In this document: in pieces, positions 42,529 to 49,182 of the stretch
Layout: every line of letters starts with the position of its first letter
How positions within the stretch are numbered: position 1 is the first letter of the stretch
Assembly (NCBI GenBank): GCA_003385635.1
Contig: QQUY01000001.1
Coordinates: forward strand, 1-64,000
Source of the DNA: Acidobacteriota bacterium
Lineage (GTDB): Bacteria > Acidobacteriota > Blastocatellia > Pyrinomonadales > Pyrinomonadaceae
Length of the DNA stretch: 64,000 bases
Direction: 5' to 3'
Notes under the pieces: generated by a model
What the model saw: only the letters and a program-made list of their open reading frames with translations
Told to the model about the DNA's origin: nothing
Databases searched by the model: none
Made by a program: the position numbers and the translations under genes

Positions 42529-43152
42529 ATGCTTAGGATCAGACTGACCCGAAGGGGTGCAAAGAAGAACCCATTCTACAGGGTCGTTGTAAAGGAAAAG
42601 CGCTCTAAGCGCGACGGAAAGTATCTCGAGAAGCTCGGGACCTACAACCCGATGACCGATCCGCCGGAAGTGGTGTTAAATCACGAGCGGATCCAGTATT
42701 GGATCGGGCAGGGCGCACAGCCTTCGGAGACCGTTGCGAGCCTCATCAAGAACAATCCGGAAATGACGCCGGAAGAGCGCGAGAAATGGCTTGCAGAGCG
42801 CAAGGCAAAGGTAGAGGCGAAGAAGGAAGCCGACGCCAAAGCGAAAGCGGAAGCTGCACAGAAGGCTAAGGAAGCGGCTGAGAAGAAGGCCGCCGAGGCG
42901 CTCGCCGCTGAAGCGGCTGAAGCTGAAGCAACGGCGGATGGTGCAGATGAAGCTGACGCCGGCGACGCAGAAGCCAAGGCTGATGCTCCGGCTGAAGAAG
43001 CCCCTGTTGAAGAGGCAAAAGCTGACGCACCGGCTGAAGAAGCTCCAGCAGAGGAAGCAAAGGCTGAAGCACCTGCCGAAGAGGCTCCCGCTGAGGAAGC
43101 CGCTGAAGAGCCGAAAGCTGAGGCTGACGCGGAAGAGAATAAGTCTGAATAG
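42529..43152 (+). CDS. rpsP: Ribosomal protein bS16 with long acidic extension
   Basis: Small-subunit protein bS16. The conserved part is residues 1-85 (MLRIRLTRRGAKKNPFYRVV, then GKYLEKLGTYNP), the length of a normal bS16. It is followed by about 120 residues made almost only of Ala, Glu, Lys and Asp. The first part is a Lys/Ala/Glu helix (about 88-135). The second is an Ala-Pro-Glu-Glu-Ala type repeat (about 145-200). The extension is not needed for the fold and would protrude from the ribosome. Long bS16 tails occur in some other phyla. It lies 19 bp after ffh, with a GGAG site. Confidence 0.95.
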   Translation: MLRIRLTRRGAKKNPFYRVVVKEKRSKRDGKYLEKLGTYNPMTDPPEVVLNHERIQYWIGQGAQPSETVASLIKNNPEMTPEEREKWLAERKAKVEAKKEADAKAKAEAAQKAKEAAEKKAAEALAAEAAEAEATADGADEADAGDAEAKADAPAEEAPVEEAKADAPAEEAPAEEAKAEAPAEEAPAEEAAEEPKAEADAEENKSE

Positions 43153-43194
43153 CAACAAGGGCTGGGCTTTAGAGCCGTGCCTGGTTTTACCTTT

Positions 43195-43428
43195 ATGAAA
43201 GAAGCCGTCGAGAAGATCATCTACGCTCTGGCAGACGAGAAAGAAGCCGTCGAAGTATCAGAGTATGACGACGGCAACACGACCACGTTCGAGGTCCGCG
43301 TGGCGGAAAGCGATATGGGCCGCCTGATCGGAAGACAGGGGAGAACGGTGAAGGCGATCCGCTCGATCCTGTACTTCGCCGGTCAGAAGCACAACAGGCG
43401 GTACAATCTGCAGATCATTGAAGATTGA
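43195..43428 (+). CDS. khpA: KH-domain RNA-binding protein KhpA
   Basis: A 77-residue single KH-domain RNA-binding protein, the usual neighbour of rpsP. The GxxG loop lies in RLIGRQGRTVKAIR. The opening MKEAVEKIIYALADEKEAVE matches the standard KhpA start, so the ATG at 43195 is preferred over the GTG at 43177. In other bacteria it partners with KhpB and affects cell elongation and sRNA binding. It is followed immediately by a nonamer repeat array instead of the usual short gap to rimM. Confidence 0.92.
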   Translation: MKEAVEKIIYALADEKEAVEVSEYDDGNTTTFEVRVAESDMGRLIGRQGRTVKAIRSILYFAGQKHNRRYNLQIIED

Positions 43429-43430
43429 GT

Positions 43431-43531
43431 GAGTCTGTTGGGTCTATCGAGTCGATTGAGTCTGTTGAGTCTGTCGGGTCTATAAAGTCCTGTGAGTCTG
43501 TCGAGTGTTTTCAGTATGTCGGGTCTGATTG
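43431..43531. repeat. Nonamer array, first arm
   Basis: Units gagtctgtt, gggtctatc, gagtcgatt, gagtctgtt, gagtctgtc, gggtctata, aagtcctgt, gagtctgtc and further drifting copies, with a 9-nt period. Bases 43454-43483 are complementary at 29 of 30 positions to 43598-43627 in the second arm, which lies inside rimM. Confidence 0.92.
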
Positions 43532-43582
43532 ACTGTGTTGATCTTAGTTTATTGAAGTTTGAGAGAATAGGATCTTATAGAA

Positions 43583-44167
43583 GTGAACGCGGACTCAATA
43601 GACCCGAAAGACTCAACAGACTCAATCGACCCGACATACTCAACAGACCCGATCGACTCAACAGACTTAGTAGCAATCGCCAAGACCGTACGGACGCGCG
43701 GGTTGAAAGGTGAGTTGGTGGCCGAGATCCTGACCGACTTTCCGCAGCGCTTTGAGGGGCTCAAGAATGTGATCGCCGTAGCGCAGGACGGAACGCGAGC
43801 CGATATCAAGATCGCGGACCACTGGTTTCAGAAAGACCGGATCATCCTTCGCTTTAAGGGGTTTGATTCGATCGAAAAGGCAGAAGCGCTTGTTAACCGC
43901 GAGATCTGCGTTCCGGAAGACGAAGCGGTCGAGCTTGAATCGGACGAGTTTTTTGACTGGCAGCTAGAAGGCTGCAAAGTGATCGCCGACGGGGAAGAGA
44001 TCGGGACCGTCACCGGAGTGATGAGGACGGGCGCCAACGAGAACCTCGAGGTTACGAATGGTGAAACGGATTACCTGATACCTTTCGTTGAGGCGATCTG
44101 CACCAAGGTAGATATTGAAAACAAGGTCATTACGGCGGAACTGCCTGAAGGCCTTTTGGATCTCTGA
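43583..44167 (+). CDS. rimM: Ribosome maturation factor RimM with repeat-encoded N-terminus
   Basis: Assists assembly of the 30S head by binding uS19. The 194-residue protein has the RimM barrel from about residue 29 (LVAIAKTVRTRGLKGELVAE) and a PRC-barrel over about 115-190 (FFDWQLEGCKVIADGEEIG). The first 28 residues are a 3-residue repeat (DSI DPK DST DSI DPT YST DPI DST) encoded by a 9-nt array. No ATG, GTG or TTG lies in frame between the array and the conserved domain, so the GTG at 43583 is the only standard start. A long inverted repeat places this start in a hairpin loop. Confidence 0.93.
   Translation: MNADSIDPKDSTDSIDPTYSTDPIDSTDLVAIAKTVRTRGLKGELVAEILTDFPQRFEGLKNVIAVAQDGTRADIKIADHWFQKDRIILRFKGFDSIEKAEALVNREICVPEDEAVELESDEFFDWQLEGCKVIADGEEIGTVTGVMRTGANENLEVTNGETDYLIPFVEAICTKVDIENKVITAELPEGLLDL
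43592..43672. repeat. Nonamer array, second arm, inside rimM
   Basis: Units gactcaata, gacccgaaa, gactcaaca, gactcaatc, gacccgaca, tactcaaca, gacccgatc, gactcaaca, gacttagta. It is the reverse complement of the first arm in family, and reads as Asp-Ser/Pro-x triplets in the rimM frame. Confidence 0.95.
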
Positions 44168-44191
44168 GCGTTTCGGAATGAACTCGAAAAT

Positions 44192-44899
44192 ATGCGTATC
44201 GACATACTGACCATATTTCCGGAGTTCTTCGAAGAGGTGTTTGACTTCGGGATCATCCGGCGTGCCCGCGAGGCGGGAATCGTCGAGATCAATGTGACAG
44301 ACATCCGTGAATTTGCCGCAGACAAGCACCGGAAGACCGACGACAGGCCATTTGGGGGCGGCGAGGGAATGGTGATGAAATGCGAGCCGATCTTCCTTGC
44401 GGTAGAAAGCCTGCTCGGAACTGCGGATCGCGACGGGTATCCCCAAGGTACAAGAGTAGTGCTTCTCACGCCGCAAGGCAGGAAGCTCGGTCAGCCGATC
44501 GTCGAAGAGCTTGCGGATGAAGAAGGAAGGGTCCTGATCATCTGCGGGCGCTATGAAGGAGTAGACGAAAGGGTAAGCGAGGCACTTGTCACAGACGAGA
44601 TCTCGATCGGGGACTATGTGCTTTCAGGCGGAGAACCCGCCGCCGTGGTTCTTGTCGACGCTATGACAAGGCTGCTTCCAGAGGCGCTTGGAAACGAATC
44701 GTCCGCTGAACGGGAATCTTTCTCGGACGGGATATTTGATTTTCCGAATTACACGCAGCCAAGGGAGTTTCGCGGGATGGAGGTTCCGGAAGTTCTGCTC
44801 GGCGGGAATCACGCGGAGATTGAGGCGTGGCGGCGCGAGAAAGCGCTTGAAAAAACAAAGAGAGTTAGAAAGGATTTGATACAAGGAGCCGGCGATTGA
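44192..44899 (+). CDS. trmD: tRNA (guanine-37-N1)-methyltransferase
   Basis: Methylates G37 of tRNA with S-adenosylmethionine, preventing frameshifts. The 235-residue SPOUT enzyme shows [20 protein letters not shown] at the start, the [18 protein letters not shown] loop, and the knot motifs [13 protein letters not shown] and [17 protein letters not shown]. The C-terminal [20 protein letters not shown] is also present. Length is standard. It lies 24 bp after rimM. Confidence 0.97.
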   Translation: MRIDILTIFPEFFEEVFDFGIIRRAREAGIVEINVTDIREFAADKHRKTDDRPFGGGEGMVMKCEPIFLAVESLLGTADRDGYPQGTRVVLLTPQGRKLGQPIVEELADEEGRVLIICGRYEGVDERVSEALVTDEISIGDYVLSGGEPAAVVLVDAMTRLLPEALGNESSAERESFSDGIFDFPNYTQPREFRGMEVPEVLLGGNHAEIEAWRREKALEKTKRVRKDLIQGAGD

Positions 44900-44940
44900 T
44901 CGGGACCTGAAGCGGTCGGACACTCGTCGCGAGCAATAAA

Positions 44941-45315
44941 ATGAACCGTTTAGATGCAATCGAAAACACTCAGTTAAGGGACGATATCCCCGAATTTCAG
45001 CCGGGCGACACTGTCCGCGTGCACGTCCGGATCAAAGAGGGTAACAAGGAACGCCTGCAGGCTTTCGAGGGCGTCTGCATCGCCCGCAAGCACGGCGGTG
45101 CGCGCGAGACCATCACCGTCCGCAAGACCAGTTTTGGTGTCGGGGTCGAGAGGATCTTCCCGCTCCACGCGACGATCGTCGATCATATCGACGTCGTGAG
45201 ATACGGAAAGGTCAGGCGAGCCAAGCTTTACTACCTTCGCAATCTCCGCGGAAAAGCTGCCCGTATTCCTGAGCGTGACATGCGCCAGAAGAAGAAGCAG
45301 GCCGCGAAGAAATAG
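44941..45315 (+). CDS. rplS: Ribosomal protein bL19
   Basis: Large-subunit protein at the subunit interface. The 124-residue protein shows [38 protein letters not shown] and [17 protein letters not shown], all conserved in the family, and a Lys-rich tail. Length is standard. It follows trmD by 41 bp, the usual order. A REPIN-like element fills the gap to rnhB. Confidence 0.97.
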   Translation: MNRLDAIENTQLRDDIPEFQPGDTVRVHVRIKEGNKERLQAFEGVCIARKHGGARETITVRKTSFGVGVERIFPLHATIVDHIDVVRYGKVRRAKLYYLRNLRGKAARIPERDMRQKKKQAAKK

Positions 45316-45331
45316 GTCAGTAGATTTGAAT

Positions 45332-45469
45332 ATCAGTTGCCCCCTGCTTTAGCAGGGGGTAGTTAAAGCCTGTCTCGTGTCATCGGGGCTTTAGCCCCAA
45401 GATCCGTCTGAAGCCGGAAAAAGTTTGTATTCAACTGTTGTCCCCCCGCTAAAGCGGGGGGCAACTGAT
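45332..45469. repeat. REPIN-like inverted pair with central hairpin
   Basis: A 138-bp element bounded by atcagttgc and gcaactgat. The left copy, extended to 22 nt, matches the reverse complement of the right copy at 21 of 22 positions. Left hairpin: ccccctgct-tt-agcaggggg (45340-45359 with its closing C). Centre: ggggct-tt-agcccc (45385-45398). Right: ccccccgct-aa-agcgggggg (45442-45461). There is no T-run, so these are not simple terminators. Confidence 0.88.
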
Positions 45470-45488
45470 TTATCCACGTGGGAACGTC

Positions 45489-46118
45489 GTGTCGTCTCTG
45501 CTTACGGTAAAATTCGATTTCGAAGCGAAAGCGAGAGCCGATGGTTTTTCGGTGATTGCAGGAGTCGACGAGGTAGGAAGAGGCTGTCTGGCGGGTTCAG
45601 TGGTCGCCGCCGCTGTAGTTTTCGAATCTGCGGAATCGGTTCCGGAAGGCGTCGACGATTCGAAGAAGCTCTCAAAGGCCCGACGCGAAGAACTAGCGGA
45701 ACGAATAAAGGAAACCGCTTTGACTTTCGCTTTCGCAGAATCCGACAACGATGTGGTCGACGAGATCAACGTCCTTGAAGCCACAAAAAGAGCAATGCTT
45801 TCAGCCGTTGGGAAACTCGATCCCGCGGCTGATTTTCTTCTTATCGACGCCGTTCGTTTGAATGCGTCGCCGCTTGCCCAGAGATCGATAATCAAAGGCG
45901 ATTCTGCTTCGGCCTCGATTGCGGCCGCATCGATCATCGCAAAGGTGCACCGGGACGCATTGATGAAGGAGTTCGATTCGCTTTACCCGCAATACGGATT
46001 CTCGCGCCACGTTGGTTACGGGACACCCGAGCATCTGGAAGCGATCCGAGTCTACGGCCCGTGCCCGATACACAGAAAAACCTTCCGCGGTGTGAATCAA
46101 TTGCCGCTCGGATTTTGA
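45489..46118 (+). CDS. rnhB: Ribonuclease HII
   Basis: Removes RNA from RNA-DNA hybrids and single ribonucleotides from DNA. The 209-residue protein has the motif VIAGVDEVGRGCLAG with Asp27 and Glu28, a third acid in LIDAVRLNASPL, and the fourth in HRDALMKEF. ASIIAKVHRD and YGFSRHVGYGTPEHLEAI are conserved. The GTG start is used because no ATG precedes the first motif. A nonamer array begins 1-2 codons before its stop. Confidence 0.94.
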   Translation: MSSLLTVKFDFEAKARADGFSVIAGVDEVGRGCLAGSVVAAAVVFESAESVPEGVDDSKKLSKARREELAERIKETALTFAFAESDNDVVDEINVLEATKRAMLSAVGKLDPAADFLLIDAVRLNASPLAQRSIIKGDSASASIAAASIIAKVHRDALMKEFDSLYPQYGFSRHVGYGTPEHLEAIRVYGPCPIHRKTFRGVNQLPLGF

Positions 46119-46438
46119 GTCTGTTGAGTTTACTGGGTCTGTCGGGTCTGTTGAGTCTATTGGGTCTTTCTCTCTTTTTTGAGATCTGAAATCTGGAATT
46201 TGAGATCGCCGAGCGCCCTGAGATCGCGAAGCGCTCTAGGGCGATTCGGCTTTCGTCTCAGGCACGCTCCCTGACGGTCGCGTTTCCGCCATCTACAGAG
46301 ATTTGCCGGTTTCGGAATTTGAATTCTGGAATTTCTTCTCTGAAATCTGAAATCTGAAATTTGAGATCGCTAAGCGCCGTGAGATCGCGAAGCGCCTCGG
46401 AACCTGGAGCTCGAAACTTGGAACTACTAACCCGTCCA
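46114..46438. repeat. Nonamer array then heptamer arrays
   Basis: 46115-46172: gagtctgtt, gagtttact, gggtctgtc, gggtctgtt, gagtctatt, gggtctttc, the same family as at 43431. 46180-46250: tgagatc, tgaaatc, tggaatt, tgagatc, then gcgccctgagatcgcgaagcgc. 46328-46430: tctgaaa three times, tttgaga, then the same gatcgc-aagcgc fragment, then ggaacct/ggagctc units. The 46361 frame opening upstream of the next gene is repeat-encoded. Confidence 0.85.
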
Positions 46439-46969
46439 ATGCGGATCTCGGTCGTCGGCTCGAGCTGCTCCGGCAAGACCACTTTTTCACGGCGGCTTTC
46501 GGAGATCACAAGTGTAAAGCACGTGCCGATCGATGAGTACAGTCATCTGCCGGACTGGCAGGAACGCTCAACGGAAGAACTTAGGGAGATGATCGGGCGA
46601 GAGGCGTCGAGGGATGAATGGATCATTGACGGGAACTACACTCGTACCCGCGACCTTGTCTGGCCAAGGGTCACTCTTGTTATCTGGCTGGATCTTCCAT
46701 TCCGGGTCGTTTATGCGAGGACGATCTGGCGAACTACTAGCCGCGTTGTCACTCGCGAACGAGTGTGTGCCGGTAACCGGGAGAGATTCTGGAGGTCGTT
46801 CTTCACTACAGATTCGATGATCTACTACGTTGCTAGAACGTTCTGGTACCGGCGGCGCCGGATCGAGGGATTGTTGAAGGAACCGCAGTACTCTTCGATA
46901 CCCTATGTGAGACTTAAGTCCACGAAGGACGTGCGTGAATATCTGAGAGGGGTAGAGAAAGTCTTCTGA
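46439..46969 (+). CDS. P-loop kinase-like protein (adenylate kinase/FlaR-like)
   Basis: A 176-residue P-loop NTPase. The Walker A is VVGSSCSGKTTFSR (about residues 5-18), and the second acidic strand lies in LVIWLDLPFRVVYART. DEWIIDGNYTRTRD and the basic RRRRIEGLLKE segment are typical of small topology-modulation (FlaR-like) adenylate-kinase homologues. The phosphate acceptor is unknown. The ATG at 46439 begins the first strand; upstream in-frame codons are heptamer repeat. Confidence 0.8.
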   Translation: MRISVVGSSCSGKTTFSRRLSEITSVKHVPIDEYSHLPDWQERSTEELREMIGREASRDEWIIDGNYTRTRDLVWPRVTLVIWLDLPFRVVYARTIWRTTSRVVTRERVCAGNRERFWRSFFTTDSMIYYVARTFWYRRRRIEGLLKEPQYSSIPYVRLKSTKDVREYLRGVEKVF

Positions 46970-47309
46970 TTTCGGTCTTTGCGGTACTTTGCGACTTGGC
47001 GTCTTCGCGGGAGGATTCCAATGTTGTTAGCCTTTCGCTAAGCAAGAAACTAGCTCGACTAGAGGTTCTCGCAAAGGTCGCAAAGTTACCCTTGGTGTTC
47101 TTCGCGACACCCCTTGGCGATCTTCGCGGTTATAATCTTCTCCAAGTACTAGACAATGTTGGGAAAACCGAACCGCAAAGGACGCAAAGCTTTTCGCAAA
47201 GGCCGCAGAGAAGTTCCTTTGTATTCGTTGTGAAATCCTCAGTGGACTTTGTGGTTAGATCTTTCCTAAATTTTGGAACAATGAGACTGACTGTGGAGGG
47301 AAAAAGATT
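46970..47309. repeat. 340-bp spacer of nonamer-type repeats
   Basis: Period-9 segments with tttgcg/cgcaaa cores: tttgcggta, ctttgcgac, ttggcgtct (46979-47012); tctcgcaaa, ggtcgcaaa (47068-47090); ttcttcgcg, acacccctt, ggcgatctt, cgcggt (47099-47130); aaccgcaaa, ggacgcaaa, then cgcaaaggccgca (47170-47210). A 105-codon open frame across it is repeat-encoded and not supported as a gene. A GGAGGG site near 47297 serves the next gene. Confidence 0.7.
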
Positions 47310-48194
47310 GTGATCAAACGACTGATTCCACTCGGACTCCTACTAATGATCATCTCCGCAGGTGCGCTCGCACAGTCACTGCCCCAACGCGATCTCCGGA
47401 TTCACACCCTCGAAAGCAAGATCTTCAATAACACCCGCAAGATCCGGGTGCTCTTGCCCCCGCATTATGAGAAGAAAAGAAGAAAGGAGGGCTACTCTGT
47501 CCTCTACCTAAACGACGGGCAAAACCTCTTCGACGAAGCGGACGCGATCTTCAACAAAGCCGAGTGGAAAGTCGATGAAACGGTTACTCGGTTGATCTCA
47601 GACAGAATCATCGGTCCGATCATCGTCGTCGGCATCGACAACGCCGGAAAGAAGATGAGGCCGAACGAGTATCTTCCGTGGGAGGATGAGTACCTCGACC
47701 CGCCGATGCAGAATCCGCAAGGCTCCCTTTACGCCGAGTTTCTGGAGAAGGAAGTGATCCCTTTCATCGAGTCGAAGTATCGAGCTCGCAAAAAGCGGGA
47801 AGCGAGGATTCTAGGGGGTTCTTCTTACGGCGCTCTGATTTCACTCTATTCCGCGTTGAAGAAGCCTGACCTTTTCGGATCTCTGCTGCTCGAGAGTCCT
47901 TCATTTTATGTAAGCGACGCGAAGATCCTGGCGATGGCGGAGTCTGCAGAGAAACTGCCGTTGAAGGTGTATCTCGGAGTTGGAACAAATGAAATGGGCT
48001 TGAAAGAGTGTGGCTCTGATTCGGACGGAGGAGAAGCGGTGTCTGATATCCGACGGCTGGGGTCAATCCTGAAAAGAAAAGGCCTCGCGGATGGGGGCCT
48101 GAAAGTAGTAGTCGAGAAATGCGCCGTCCATCACGAAGACGCGTGGGCCAAGCGGCTCCCAGACGCACTGAAATTTCTGTTCTCAACGGACTGA
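47310..48194 (+). CDS. Secreted esterase (esterase D/enterochelin-esterase-like)
   Basis: A 294-residue exported alpha/beta hydrolase. The signal peptide covers residues 1-21 (LGLLLMIISAGALAQ). TRKIRVLLPPHYEKKRRKEG and VLYLNDGQNLFDE match the esterase D/BesA-type family. The nucleophile Ser lies in ILGGSSYGALIS, and the His in AVHHEDAWAKRL. Substrates of the family include siderophore and feruloyl esters; none is indicated here. GTG is the start, with GGAGGG about 9 nt upstream. Confidence 0.83.
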   Translation: MIKRLIPLGLLLMIISAGALAQSLPQRDLRIHTLESKIFNNTRKIRVLLPPHYEKKRRKEGYSVLYLNDGQNLFDEADAIFNKAEWKVDETVTRLISDRIIGPIIVVGIDNAGKKMRPNEYLPWEDEYLDPPMQNPQGSLYAEFLEKEVIPFIESKYRARKKREARILGGSSYGALISLYSALKKPDLFGSLLLESPSFYVSDAKILAMAESAEKLPLKVYLGVGTNEMGLKECGSDSDGGEAVSDIRRLGSILKRKGLADGGLKVVVEKCAVHHEDAWAKRLPDALKFLFSTD

Positions 48195-48273
48195 CGCAGT
48201 GCGAAAATCTGAGTCCTTTCAGTTGCCAATTAGAACTCACGAGATTTCCATAAGTGTTTTGCGACAAAGTTGC

Positions 48274-49134
48274 CTAATCATCGTTTCGCTCAACATCCAA
48301 GTAGACCGACCCTCCTTGATTTCCTTTCATCACAAGAGTCAAACTCGCCGAATGCTTTCCAAGTGGAATTTGGCTGACAGCCACATTCGCGAGTTGTTCG
48401 CCCGAGTCGATGTCTTGGTAAGAGTTCAGCTTGAACGGATGATTCTTTTCGATGATCTCGAATCGAAACCGTCCAATGAGTTGTTCAACAATGTGAACTT
48501 CTCCAGTGACATTGTCTCTAACCGACAACCCAGTGCCCGTAAAGACCACTGTTCTCTCGTACTCCCCTACATCCAAGAGCGAAACTTCAGAGGAATTTAA
48601 GAAAGTTCTTACCGCCCTTTCTAGTCCTATCGGCTTCAGATCTAACCCTTTATAGTTTAGGACCGAAAAACTGGTTATCCTACGAATATCTGCAGCAATG
48701 GCAAACTTCCATTCTGCTTGCGCTAAGCGTTTCTCGCGCACCACCATTCCCGGAGCCGCAAGCCAATCAAAAGATGAGACATCCTCGAGCAAAATGCACT
48801 GAACGTTCCTCATTTTCGCCTTCCTTAGGGCGGGCTTGCTAAATCCGGATGAAGAAACGAACACGGCTTTGTGGATTCCGGAATCCGAACACTTCTGGAT
48901 AAATGCTTCGACATCCGGAGATCCAACTTTTGTGTTTCGGTCTCGACATTCCACTGCAATGGTGATTCTAGGATGACCGGACAGAGAAATTAACACGTCA
49001 AATTCTCTCTTTCTTCCTGAAACTCTATCTACTACAAATCCAGGAGATTCGATGTTCTTGGACTCATAGGTATTGAGTGACGCTTCGATTACCGAAACAA
49101 AACGCTCTAGAGCTCTTCCTCTTCTTCTTGGCAT
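48274..49134 (-). CDS. Restriction-endonuclease-like protein (Mrr-type fold)
   Basis: A 286-residue protein. Residues about 15-125 have the pattern of the PD-(D/E)xK nuclease fold: REFDVLISLSGHPRITIAVE supplies Asp and Glu, with the ExK replaced by ECRDRN. It is followed by DVEAFIQKCSDSGIHKAVFV, as in Mrr-like enzymes. The rest (about 130-286) is beta-rich and unassigned. The gene is visibly more A+T-rich than its neighbours: 48661-48720 counts 43% G+C, against about 64% for 49381-49440. That suggests acquisition by transfer. No methyltransferase is adjacent, so it may target modified or foreign DNA. Confidence 0.68.
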   Translation of the reverse strand: MPRRRGRALERFVSVIEASLNTYESKNIESPGFVVDRVSGRKREFDVLISLSGHPRITIAVECRDRNTKVGSPDVEAFIQKCSDSGIHKAVFVSSSGFSKPALRKAKMRNVQCILLEDVSSFDWLAAPGMVVREKRLAQAEWKFAIAADIRRITSFSVLNYKGLDLKPIGLERAVRTFLNSSEVSLLDVGEYERTVVFTGTGLSVRDNVTGEVHIVEQLIGRFRFEIIEKNHPFKLNSYQDIDSGEQLANVAVSQIPLGKHSASLTLVMKGNQGGSVYLDVERNDD

Positions 49135-49182
49135 ATACTCGTACCACTCTGGGACCTGACGATCGGCTAAATAACTAGCTAC

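Noticed and set aside
42681..43220. 179-codon Ala/Ser-rich frame opposite rpsP
   Set aside because: It is the antisense of the Ala/Glu-rich bS16 tail; low-complexity codons leave all frames open.
46996..47313. 105-codon open frame on the plus strand
   Set aside because: It is built from 9-nt repeats (tttgcg/cgcaaa units); no conserved features, and it runs into the start of the esterase gene.
48199..48600. 133-codon frame on the plus strand
   Set aside because: It is antisense to the nuclease-like gene and has no features of its own.
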